From positions 1 through 8,715 of the forward strand of contig JADLKP010000091.1 in NCBI GenBank assembly GCA_016838945.1: a DNA stretch of 8,715 bases. Reading direction: 5' to 3'. This document shows, in pieces, positions 1 to 6,199 of the stretch (position 1 is the stretch's first letter; the number at the start of each line of letters is the position of its first letter). The position numbers and the translations under genes are program-made. This DNA comes from Methanobrevibacter sp. (GTDB lineage Archaea > Methanobacteriota > Methanobacteria > Methanobacteriales > Methanobacteriaceae). The notes beneath the pieces were generated by a model, which was not told the DNA's origin, searched no databases, and worked only from the letters and a program-made list of their open reading frames with translations.

Positions 1-26
1 TTTACTATAGAACAATATAAATTATG

Positions 27-38
27 ATTATCGATAAT
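27..38. promoter_or_regulatory. 12-bp perfect palindrome at the tyrA promoter
   Basis: The sequence ATTATCGATAAT is a perfect palindrome. It touches the upstream side of the TATA-like element before tyrA, roughly where an archaeal BRE would lie. A repressor bound here would block TBP/TFB. In DNA this AT-rich a 12-bp palindrome can occur by chance, so the operator role is only an inference. Confidence 0.25.
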
Positions 39-46
39 ATATAAAA
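36..46 (+). promoter_or_regulatory. Candidate archaeal TATA box for tyrA
   Basis: AATATATAAAA resembles the archaeal TATA consensus (TTTATATA type). It lies about 37-47 bases before the tyrA start codon. Transcription would be expected to begin about 25 bases downstream, near 65-70, giving a short leader that includes the weak GGGT ribosome binding site at 73-76. The background is very AT-rich, so this is a positional call. Confidence 0.4.
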
Positions 47-82
47 TTAAGTAATTTTAAAAACCATAATCTGGGTAATAAT

Positions 83-1390
83 ATGAAAATTGGAATTATT
101 GGTGGAACACGAGGTTTAGGAAGAACCATTGCATGGTATCTGAAGGACTTTGGCTTTGATGTCACAGTTACCGGAAGAGATGCAATAGTAGGAGAACAAG
201 TAAGCGAAGACCTTGGAATAAAATATTCGGATGACAATAAGAAGATAGTTCAAAACAGTGACATCGTAATTGTTTCCGTTCCTATTTCAAGCACTGAACC
301 TGTTATAGAGGAACTGGCTCCGTTCATGAAGGAAGGATCATTGATGATGGATGTGACTTCAGTCAAGGAAGGGCCAAGCAAAAAAATGAAGGAATGCTTG
401 AATGATGGCGTCGAGTTCATTCCAACTCACCCGGTATTCGGTCCAAGAACCACTGATTTGAAAGGACAGATAATAGTCCTTACACCAATTGAAAAAGGAG
501 AATGGTATCCTAAAGTCTACGAGTTCCTTGAAGACAAAGGAATGAGAATAGTTGAAACAACAGCCGCTCATCATGATGATATGATGGGAATCGTGCAGGT
601 CTTGACTCACTTTTCATATATTTCCACCGCTTCAGCTATTGAAAGGCTTAAAGTGGACATCAGGGATACTGAAAACTACGAAAGCCCAATTTACAATTTG
701 ATGATAGATACAATAGCTAGGATCGTATCCCAAAATCCATATCTTACCTATTCCATCCAACATGAAAACAAGCGTGGAGAAAAAATCAGACAGGCTCTCT
801 TTGATTCAATGAGCGAATTGAAAGATGCCTTGACAAAGGAAGATGAAGATGAATTTGTTGAAATTGCACTTAAGGCAACCAAACATATGGGAGACATTCA
901 AGCGGCATTAGGAAGAAGTGACAAGGCAATCAATGCGATTACAGAAGAGTATAATACTCTCCTTCAATCCATCGGAAGTGAAGTGGGATTGAAACATATC
1001 TATTCAGATACAATCCATGTAGGAACGATCAAGGAAATCGATGTGGACTTCCTATATTTGGAGGATGAAAACGGCAAGGTCAAAAAGCTTAAGATATCCA
1101 ATGTGAGAAAATTGAATGATGAAGAGTTCTACAAATGGAAGCTTAACAATCAAAAAATTCACACAAGGGACATAAGCGCCATTTTCAATAGAAAATCAAA
1201 TCCGCACGTTATTAAGGACACACTAAAAACATTTGAGAATATTGTTGATGTGATAATAATTGATATCTACAAAGGAGAGCCTATCAAGGAAAATGAAATC
1301 AGCTATACGTTTAAAATCATATCATTGAATGAAGAGGCAATTGAAAATTGCATCGACACATTAATAGGATTTGGTGGAGTAACCAGATAA
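83..1390 (+). CDS. tyrA: Prephenate dehydrogenase with C-terminal FDX-ACB-like domain
   Basis: Cytoplasmic enzyme of tyrosine biosynthesis that oxidatively decarboxylates prephenate to 4-hydroxyphenylpyruvate with NAD(P)+. The 435-residue product opens with a Rossmann nucleotide-binding loop (GIIGGTRGLG, 4-13). The family's THPVFGP motif is at 115-121, and the conserved histidine region of the helical domain includes HHDD (163-166) and THF (175-177). The dehydrogenase part ends near residue 295. A beta-rich linker follows (about 305-345), then a C-terminal domain (about 358-435) with RDISAIF, DIYKGEPI (394-401) and a final GGVTR, which resembles the FDX-ACB domain at the end of PheT. The length matches methanogen TyrA proteins (about 440 residues) and exceeds minimal TyrA (about 280). 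The ATG at 83 starts exactly at the Rossmann strand; the ribosome binding site is weak. The catalytic assignment is firm; the regulatory role of the C-terminal domain is inferred. Confidence 0.93.
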   Translation: MKIGIIGGTRGLGRTIAWYLKDFGFDVTVTGRDAIVGEQVSEDLGIKYSDDNKKIVQNSDIVIVSVPISSTEPVIEELAPFMKEGSLMMDVTSVKEGPSKKMKECLNDGVEFIPTHPVFGPRTTDLKGQIIVLTPIEKGEWYPKVYEFLEDKGMRIVETTAAHHDDMMGIVQVLTHFSYISTASAIERLKVDIRDTENYESPIYNLMIDTIARIVSQNPYLTYSIQHENKRGEKIRQALFDSMSELKDALTKEDEDEFVEIALKATKHMGDIQAALGRSDKAINAITEEYNTLLQSIGSEVGLKHIYSDTIHVGTIKEIDVDFLYLEDENGKVKKLKISNVRKLNDEEFYKWKLNNQKIHTRDISAIFNRKSNPHVIKDTLKTFENIVDVIIIDIYKGEPIKENEISYTFKIISLNEEAIENCIDTLIGFGGVTR

Positions 1391-1398
1391 ACAATAAC

Positions 1399-1422
1399 TT
1401 AATTGATTAATCAATCAATTAA
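1399..1422. repeat. 10-bp inverted repeat with 4-base loop between tyrA and the flavoprotein gene
   Basis: TTAATTGATT and AATCAATTAA are exact reverse complements separated by AATC. The shorter palindrome TTGATTAATCAA (1403-1414) is nested inside. It lies 8 bases after the tyrA stop codon. It is all but GC-free and no U-run follows, so it is a poor intrinsic terminator. It may be a weak RNA stem at the tyrA 3' end or a protein site upstream of the next gene. Confidence 0.4.
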
Positions 1423-1488
1423 TCAAAAATAATCAGATAAATAAATCAAACAAATGAAAAAAATAAAGATTATTCTAAGGAAGATACT

Positions 1489-2058
1489 ATGGCAAAAGTT
1501 ATACTATTAAATGGAAGCCCAAGAAAAAACAGCAATACCCTTATGGTTCTAAAAGAATGTGCAAAAGCCATTGAAGCTGAAGGGGTTGAAACTGAAATCA
1601 TTTCACTTAAATATAAGAACATCCAATCCTGCATTGCATGCGGAACATGCGCTGAAACTGGAAACTGTATTTTAGATGACGGTTTGGATGAAATCATTGA
1701 TAAGATCAGGGAAGCTGACGGTTTCATTCCTGCTGCACCTGTTTACTTCGGTACTGCACGTGGGGACATCATGTCTGCCCTTCAAAGAATCGGAAAAGTT
1801 TCCAGAGGAGGAGATAAATTCCTTGATTGGATGGTAGGCGGCCCAATCACTGTAGCAAGAAGAGGTGGGCAAACATTGACCCTACAGGAAATGACCATGT
1901 TTTTCCCAATAAATGGAATGATCATACCTGGCTCCACATACTGGAATATGGTTACAGCAGGCCCTGAAGGAACTGCACTTGAAGATGAAGAAGGAATTGA
2001 TACCATACGGTTGTTTGGTACAAATGTGGCTAAATTAATCAATAAAATCAAAGAATAG
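1489..2058 (+). CDS. Iron-sulfur flavoprotein / NADPH-dependent FMN reductase family
   Basis: A 189-residue flavodoxin-fold protein. The FMN phosphate-binding loop is at the N-terminus (LNGSPRKNSNT, 7-17). Four cysteines at 48, 51, 54 and 60 form C-x2-C-x2-C-x5-C, the compact [4Fe-4S] motif of the methanogen iron-sulfur flavoprotein (Isf) family. The PVYFGTARGDI segment in the middle corresponds to the FMN-contacting loop. Family members shuttle electrons between ferredoxin or NAD(P)H and acceptors such as oxygen, peroxide or quinone-like compounds; the partner here cannot be told from sequence. The length is usual for the family. An AAGGAAG site at 1477-1483 precedes the ATG. A 98-bp AT-rich gap separates it from tyrA and 125 bp separate it from the next start, so it is probably its own unit. 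The family call is firm and the physiological role open. Confidence 0.85.
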   Translation: MAKVILLNGSPRKNSNTLMVLKECAKAIEAEGVETEIISLKYKNIQSCIACGTCAETGNCILDDGLDEIIDKIREADGFIPAAPVYFGTARGDIMSALQRIGKVSRGGDKFLDWMVGGPITVARRGGQTLTLQEMTMFFPINGMIIPGSTYWNMVTAGPEGTALEDEEGIDTIRLFGTNVAKLINKIKE

Positions 2059-2104
2059 AATCATGCATTTAAATTATATTTAATCTAACTTAAAAAAAAT
2101 TAAT

Positions 2105-2157
2105 TTAAAATAAAATATTAAATTAAAATAAAATATTAAATTAAAATTAAAATTAAA
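2105..2157. repeat. AT-rich tandem repeat (two exact 18-bp copies plus a decayed third)
   Basis: TTAAAATAAAATATTAAA occurs exactly at 2105-2122 and again at 2123-2140, followed by a diverged TTAAAATTAAAATTAAA at 2141-2157. It contains only A and T and fills the promoter region of the ClC gene, ending 26 bases before its start codon. It may supply flexible DNA, several TATA-like sites or an activator/histone binding region. It could equally be replication slippage in low-complexity DNA. Confidence 0.6.
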
Positions 2158-2173
2158 TCCCAAAACTAAACTT

Positions 2174-2177
2174 GAGG
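2174..2177 (+). promoter_or_regulatory. Ribosome binding site that decides the ClC start
   Basis: GAGG at 2174-2177 stands 6 bases before the ATG at 2184. The upstream in-frame TTG at 2172 would overlap this site and has no recognisable ribosome binding site of its own. The start was therefore placed at 2184; the ATG at 2190 is a less likely alternative. Confidence 0.55.
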
Positions 2178-2183
2178 CAAACC

Positions 2184-3749
2184 ATGAAAATGATTAAGCA
2201 AACATTAGGATTGAATGTAGAAGATTCAAAATATTACATCAAGCTAATTATAGAAGCTATCTTAATCGGTTTATTCTCAGGATTGGTGGTATCCTTATAC
2301 AGATTTGGATTAGACAACTCTGAAAATATCTTATTTTCTACATTGAAGTACATACAAGGAGACTTCCTGCTTACTGTTGCATGGTTTGCAATGCTTGCAG
2401 TCATGGGTTTTATAACAGCTCTTTTGATGAAATGGGATCCTGACAGCCTAGGAAGTGGGATACCTATAGTAATGGGTGAAGTGAAAGGATACTTTGATGT
2501 TTGCTGGTGGAAAACATTAGTGGCCAAGTTTATTGGCGGAACCCTTACAGCACTTGGAGGACTTTCCTTAGGAAGGGAAGGGCCATCTGTACAATTAGGA
2601 GCAATGGCTGCAAAAGGTGTTTCAAAATACTTGCCAAACAGCAAAACCGATGAAAAGCGTTTATTGGTATGTGGAAGCGGAGCAGGACTCTCTGCTACTT
2701 TCAGTGCCCCTCTTGCAGGATTCATCTTTACCTTAGAGGAAATAAACAAAGGTTTTGACAGGTCAATAATCATTGTAGGATTGGTTTCAGCAGTAGTTGC
2801 AGACTTGGTATCAAAAGCCATCTTTGGACAAAGCCCAATATTCCCATTCACATCATTGAATCTTCCATTAGAATTTTTCTACCTATTGATTATTTTAGGA
2901 ATCATCATAGGAATCTTAGGTTATCTCTATAATGTAGGAATGATAAAGGCTTCTGAAATGTGGGATAAATTAAGCTTCCTGCCATTGGAAGTGAGATACA
3001 TCATCGTATTCCTCGTAACAGGAATGGTAGGTCTAATATTGCCTAATGTGCTTGGTGGAGGACACTCAATGATGCATTTGATAGAGTATACATTGCCTCC
3101 ATTATCCATTTTGATTGTCCTTTTAATTGGAAAATATCTTCTATTGATATTCTGTTTCGGTTCCAGTGCACCTGGAGGAATATTTTACCCAGTTCTTGTC
3201 ATTGGAGCGTATATCGGTGCGATATTCAGTGCAATTGTAATTCCCATATTTGGATTGGACCCAATGATGGCATATAAGTTCATCATGATTTCAATGGCTG
3301 CGATGTTTGCAAGTTCAGTGAGAACTCCAATTACAGCAGTTGTATTGATTGCAGAAATGACCGGAGTGACAAATTCCCTTGTAGCAATGATGGTTGTGAC
3401 AATCCTTGCATATATCATTCCAACAATCCTTGGAAATGATCCAATCTATGAAACATTGCTTATGAGATTGCTTAAAAAGAACAAAGGAATCGACTTCGAT
3501 AAAACAAAAAGCGTCTTGGAAGAGTATGTTGTGCCAATGGATTGTGCATTGATCGGAACTAAAATCTGGGAGCTTCCTATTCCAAAATCTGCAATGGTCG
3601 TTTCAATTGTAAGAAGTGGAAACACCTTAATTCCAGATGAGGATTTGGAATTGAAATATGCAGATGAACTATTCATAATCATGAATCAAAACACATACTC
3701 TGAGGATAATCAAAAGATAGAATCATTGATTTACAACAATTGGAAATAA
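2184..3749 (+). CDS. ClC-type chloride channel / Cl-/H+ antiporter with C-terminal TrkA_C-like domain
   Basis: Integral membrane anion transporter of 521 residues from the ATG at 2184. The ClC selectivity motifs appear in order: GSGIP (90-94), GREGPSVQLG (130-139), GAGLSATFSAPLAG (166-179) followed by EE (185-186), GGIFYP (331-336), and a tyrosine in GNDPIY (near 422). The gating glutamate (E132) is present. A glutamate aligns with the intracellular proton-transfer glutamate of E. coli ClC-ec1 (E186), so proton-coupled exchange is plausible. Canonical GREGP and GSGIP argue against the fluoride-specific ClC-F branch. After the last membrane segment (about 425) comes a soluble tail with a TrkA_C/RCK_C-like pattern (about 446-506), a ligand-binding module found on many transporters, instead of the CBS pair of eukaryotic ClCs. 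The NifX-like gene follows after 16 bases. Confidence 0.92.
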   Translation: MKMIKQTLGLNVEDSKYYIKLIIEAILIGLFSGLVVSLYRFGLDNSENILFSTLKYIQGDFLLTVAWFAMLAVMGFITALLMKWDPDSLGSGIPIVMGEVKGYFDVCWWKTLVAKFIGGTLTALGGLSLGREGPSVQLGAMAAKGVSKYLPNSKTDEKRLLVCGSGAGLSATFSAPLAGFIFTLEEINKGFDRSIIIVGLVSAVVADLVSKAIFGQSPIFPFTSLNLPLEFFYLLIILGIIIGILGYLYNVGMIKASEMWDKLSFLPLEVRYIIVFLVTGMVGLILPNVLGGGHSMMHLIEYTLPPLSILIVLLIGKYLLLIFCFGSSAPGGIFYPVLVIGAYIGAIFSAIVIPIFGLDPMMAYKFIMISMAAMFASSVRTPITAVVLIAEMTGVTNSLVAMMVVTILAYIIPTILGNDPIYETLLMRLLKKNKGIDFDKTKSVLEEYVVPMDCALIGTKIWELPIPKSAMVVSIVRSGNTLIPDEDLELKYADELFIIMNQNTYSEDNQKIESLIYNNWK

Positions 3750-3756
3750 GAAAAAA

Positions 3757-3761
3757 GGTGA
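3757..3761 (+). promoter_or_regulatory. GGTGA ribosome binding site of the NifX-like gene
   Basis: GGTGA lies 4 bases before the ATG at 3766, inside the 16-bp gap after the ClC stop codon. There is no room for a separate promoter, which supports co-transcription with the ClC gene. Confidence 0.7.
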
Positions 3762-3765
3762 AAAT

Positions 3766-4104
3766 ATGAGAATCGCTGTTGCATCATCAAATGGGGAAAA
3801 CGTAGACTTGCACTTTGGAAAAGCAAGATCATTATATGTTTATGAATATGATGAAGAAAAGGATGAATTTAATTTCATAGACCAAAGGAATGTTGAAATA
3901 GAAGTGGATATGAAACACCAAAATCCAAAAATCATAAAAGCAATCGAAGACTGTGAAGTATGCATCTGTGAGCAATTTGGCCCTAAAGCTGCAATCTATT
4001 CCGAAGATGCAGGCTTAAAGCTTGTTAAGGATGAAGGAACCGTTGAAGAGGTTTTAAGAAAATATATCGATCATGTAAACTTCATGAAAAACATTAAAAT
4101 CTAA
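3766..4104 (+). CDS. Stand-alone NifX/NifB-C-like (dinitrogenase Fe-Mo cofactor) domain protein
   Basis: Small cytoplasmic protein of 112 residues spanning one RNase H-like NifX/NifB C-terminal domain. It has the characteristic start (MRIAVASSNGENVD), then LHFGKARSLYVYEYD with the family's HFG signature at 16-18. The last strands are CEVCICEQFGPKAAI (63-77) and DAGLKLV. NifX, NafY and NifB-C bind nitrogenase cofactor precursors, but archaea carry many such stand-alone proteins with no nif genes nearby, as here. Cysteines at 63, 66 and 68 (C-x2-C-x-C) sit where relatives usually have a glycine-rich loop and could bind iron-sulfur or another metal; that is inference. It lies between the ClC and flavin reductase genes with close spacing. 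The domain call is firm, the function unknown. No link to nitrogen fixation is supported. Confidence 0.82.
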   Translation: MRIAVASSNGENVDLHFGKARSLYVYEYDEEKDEFNFIDQRNVEIEVDMKHQNPKIIKAIEDCEVCICEQFGPKAAIYSEDAGLKLVKDEGTVEEVLRKYIDHVNFMKNIKI

Positions 4105-4126
4105 AAAATAATCATTATAATAATCT

Positions 4127-4131
4127 GGTGA
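4127..4131 (+). promoter_or_regulatory. GGTGA ribosome binding site of the flavin reductase gene
   Basis: GGTGA lies 3 bases before the ATG at 4135, within a 30-bp gap after the NifX-like gene. It is the same site type as at 3757 and supports translation from this start within one operon. Confidence 0.65.
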
Positions 4132-4134
4132 AAA

Positions 4135-4719
4135 ATGTCAAATAAAGTTAATTTAAATCCAAGGGCAATGATGTATCCATCTCCTGCAGTTATCGCTTCT
4201 GCATATGATGAAGATGAAAAGGCCGATTCATGTACACTTGCATTTGCTGCAATGTGCAGCCATCACCCTCCTGCTGTGATGATTGCAATCAATTCAACCG
4301 CTAAGCGAAAGACTCTTAAAAGCATATTGGAAAGAAAAGAGTTTGTTTTAGGTTTCCCAACAATAGACCAAGTTGCAGAAACAGATTATATTGGAATTGC
4401 ATCAGGATATGATGTTGATAAGATTGAAAAAGTAGGTTTCACTACAACAAAAGCAGAAAAAGTAAACGCACCAATCATAAATGAAATGAAGGTTTCCGTT
4501 GAATGCAAAGTCATGAATATTGTAGAAGTGGGAAGCCACACTCAAATAACTGGCGAAATTGTAAACATTCAAGCAGATGAAGATGTTATCGGGAAAAAGG
4601 GCAAAGTTGATTTGAAATTGCTTAATCCAATAGTCTATGATGATGTCCTATATGACTACTACCAAGTAGGAGATAAAATAGCTGATGCATTCAAAGCAGG
4701 GGTCAAGTTTAGAAAATAG
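4135..4719 (+). CDS. Flavoredoxin-type flavin reductase-like FMN-binding protein
   Basis: A 194-residue cytoplasmic protein of the flavin reductase-like (DIM6/NTAB, flavoredoxin) family with a split-barrel FMN-binding fold. Recognisable parts are the N-terminal YPSPAVIASAYDE, the SCTLAFAAMCSHHPPAVMI segment (32-50), EFVLGFPT (69-76), and the DYIGIASGYDVDKIEKVGF region (84-102). NAPIINEMKVSVECKV (111-126) and the GSHTQITGEI strand (133-142) follow. Related archaeal proteins are FMN-binding electron carriers or NAD(P)H:flavin reductases. C41 and C124 are the obvious cysteines; C124 lies in the conserved VECKV strand. The length is normal. It is the last gene of the plus-strand block and its stop is only 18 bp from the stop of the convergent ligase gene. 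The electron partner is unknown; the upstream iron-sulfur flavoprotein is a candidate by proximity only. Confidence 0.85.
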   Translation: MSNKVNLNPRAMMYPSPAVIASAYDEDEKADSCTLAFAAMCSHHPPAVMIAINSTAKRKTLKSILERKEFVLGFPTIDQVAETDYIGIASGYDVDKIEKVGFTTTKAEKVNAPIINEMKVSVECKVMNIVEVGSHTQITGEIVNIQADEDVIGKKGKVDLKLLNPIVYDDVLYDYYQVGDKIADAFKAGVKFRK

Positions 4720-4737
4720 ATTAATTATATTGAAAAA

Positions 4738-6180
4738 TTATTTTTTAGCCCCTTGAAGTGCAATAGGAACATATTCTTTATATTTTTCATTATTCAATAA
4801 GTCCCTGTGCTCTAAAAGATACTTGCTTGATAATTTATTAATTTGAGACAATTTCAATTGACTATTGATATATCCTTCTTCTTTTACTAGCTTAATTAGT
4901 CCCTTTCCATATGTCAAGGATGAATCCACAACTCTTTGCCTCATTGAATCTATAAGAGATTGACTACCAATATCCAATGTTCTGCACATTTCATCCATTT
5001 CATCTAGAATCTTTAATCCCCATTCCTCCAGAGTGATTTCCTCACCATCTTTAAGCAATTTCATATTATAATCATAAGCAGCCTCAGCAACCATTTCCTC
5101 ATTGTAAATAGATTCCTCTTGCCAATTTTCATAATCTGACTCATCAGCAATCAATGAATATATGAGGAATAAATGAAGAAACTCCATATCTTTTTTGATT
5201 AAGCCACATTTATAAAATGGGTTAATGTCCAATGTCCTTATTTCTATATATTGAATTCCATCATTCCTTAAGGATAAAAGCAAATCTCTTGGGTCCTTAG
5301 GTTTTAATCTGATTTGAGTATACAATTCCTTGGCCTGTGAGAGCTTACCTTCATCAATGAAGGACTGAACGTCACTTGTAAAGGCATCCACTGAATCATA
5401 ATGCGGATATAAATGCTCTAAATTCTTATAACCACAAGATGCATTCCTGAATGAAGGACCTCTTTCACTATATACTCCCCCATAATCATCATTGCATTCC
5501 ATCAAATCGGTACATTCAGGAGTAAATGTACTGTGAGCTGCAACAGAACAGCCGGTGAGATAGATTATAAGCCAAACATAACGGATGTAATTCCTTGATA
5601 TCTTTAAATAGACCATATTTTTGAATTCCTGATATGAAATCCTTGAATCCTTATCATTTTCTATTTCACTAAGGTCTATATTCTCATACAACTTTTCTAT
5701 CAGTTCATCCTTGAATGAAAAATTAAAGTGAATTCCTGATATCAATTGCTTTCTAAGCCCATATTTTTTAGCCAAACCTTTCCTATATTCCATTGACTCT
5801 TCAGCCAATTCCTTTCCTTTATACTTTGCAATTGGAATTTTGCTTGAATCCGGGAGTATGCAAGGCAATGACTGGAACCACAAAAACTCATCATCATCTA
5901 AAGAGCTGTTAACAAGATCAGACATGAATGAAAAGAAGGAAAAAGCTTCATCAATTGTATCAAATGCCGGAGTAATGATTTCTATTTGGCTTTCTGAGAA
6001 ATCTGTTGTAATGTATGGATTTGATAATTTGTTTCCAAACACTTCAGGGTGTGGACTAAGTGACAACTCTCCATTTCCACGGACTCTTAATCCTTCCCAT
6101 TCTATTCCAAAGGATCCTTTTTTTAAATCCTCTGCACATGCATTCCTATGCAATTGATATAAATTGAATATTCTATCCAT
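4738..6180 (-). CDS. gshA: Glutamate-cysteine ligase, GshA family (gamma-glutamylcysteine synthetase)
   Basis: Cytoplasmic ATP-dependent ligase that joins the gamma-carboxylate of glutamate to an amine, classically that of cysteine. The 480-residue protein carries the GshA/GshF N-domain signatures: FGIEWEGLRV (24-33, metal-binding glutamates E27 and E29), PHPEVFGNKLSNPYITTDFS (43-62), ESQIEIITP (63-71), ISGIHFNFSF (147-156) and TGCSVAAHSTFTP (209-221). GPSFRNASCGYKN (241-253) and YIEIRTLDINPF (311-322) follow. It is somewhat shorter than E. coli GshA (518) and lacks the ATP-grasp glutathione-synthetase half of GshF fusions, so alone it would stop at gamma-glutamylcysteine or a related gamma-glutamyl amide. 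The start at 6180 follows a TAGGATG site. It is the last of three minus-strand genes, 19 bp after the GCS2-family ligase. This family is common in bacteria and rarer in archaea, so acquisition by transfer is possible. The family is firm; the acceptor is inferred. Confidence 0.88.
   Translation of the reverse strand: MDRIFNLYQLHRNACAEDLKKGSFGIEWEGLRVRGNGELSLSPHPEVFGNKLSNPYITTDFSESQIEIITPAFDTIDEAFSFFSFMSDLVNSSLDDDEFLWFQSLPCILPDSSKIPIAKYKGKELAEESMEYRKGLAKKYGLRKQLISGIHFNFSFKDELIEKLYENIDLSEIENDKDSRISYQEFKNMVYLKISRNYIRYVWLIIYLTGCSVAAHSTFTPECTDLMECNDDYGGVYSERGPSFRNASCGYKNLEHLYPHYDSVDAFTSDVQSFIDEGKLSQAKELYTQIRLKPKDPRDLLLSLRNDGIQYIEIRTLDINPFYKCGLIKKDMEFLHLFLIYSLIADESDYENWQEESIYNEEMVAEAAYDYNMKLLKDGEEITLEEWGLKILDEMDEMCRTLDIGSQSLIDSMRQRVVDSSLTYGKGLIKLVKEEGYINSQLKLSQINKLSSKYLLEHRDLLNNEKYKEYVPIALQGAKK
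4739..4746 (+). terminator. Possible U-rich terminator of the plus-strand block
   Basis: After the flavin reductase stop the plus strand reads TTATTTTTT, the kind of U-tract that ends archaeal transcripts. It overlaps the last codons of the convergent ligase gene. The minus strand has TTTTT immediately after the ligase stop (4733-4737), so both units could end within this short junction. No GC-rich stem is present. Moderate evidence only. Confidence 0.35.
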
Positions 6181-6199
6181 TTAATCATCCTATATATTA

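Noticed and set aside
2172..2183. TTG at 2172 as start of the ClC gene
   Set aside because: The GAGG ribosome binding site overlaps this codon and is well placed for the ATG at 2184.
2234..2851. Long minus-strand open frame of 205 codons
   Set aside because: It lies entirely opposite the ClC coding region, whose product has all family motifs. The minus-frame product has no recognisable domain and is a coding shadow.
2184..3749. Fluoride-exporting ClC-F type
   Set aside because: The protein has canonical GSGIP and GREGP motifs with both key glutamates, as in Cl-/H+ exchangers.
3766..4104. Part of a nitrogen-fixation cluster
   Set aside because: No nifH, nifD, nifK, nifE, nifN or nifB is in the window; stand-alone NifX-like proteins are common in archaea for other uses.
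5840..6157. Plus-strand open frame of 105 codons
   Set aside because: It lies opposite the conserved N-terminal catalytic part of the GshA-family ligase; no ribosome binding site or recognisable domain.
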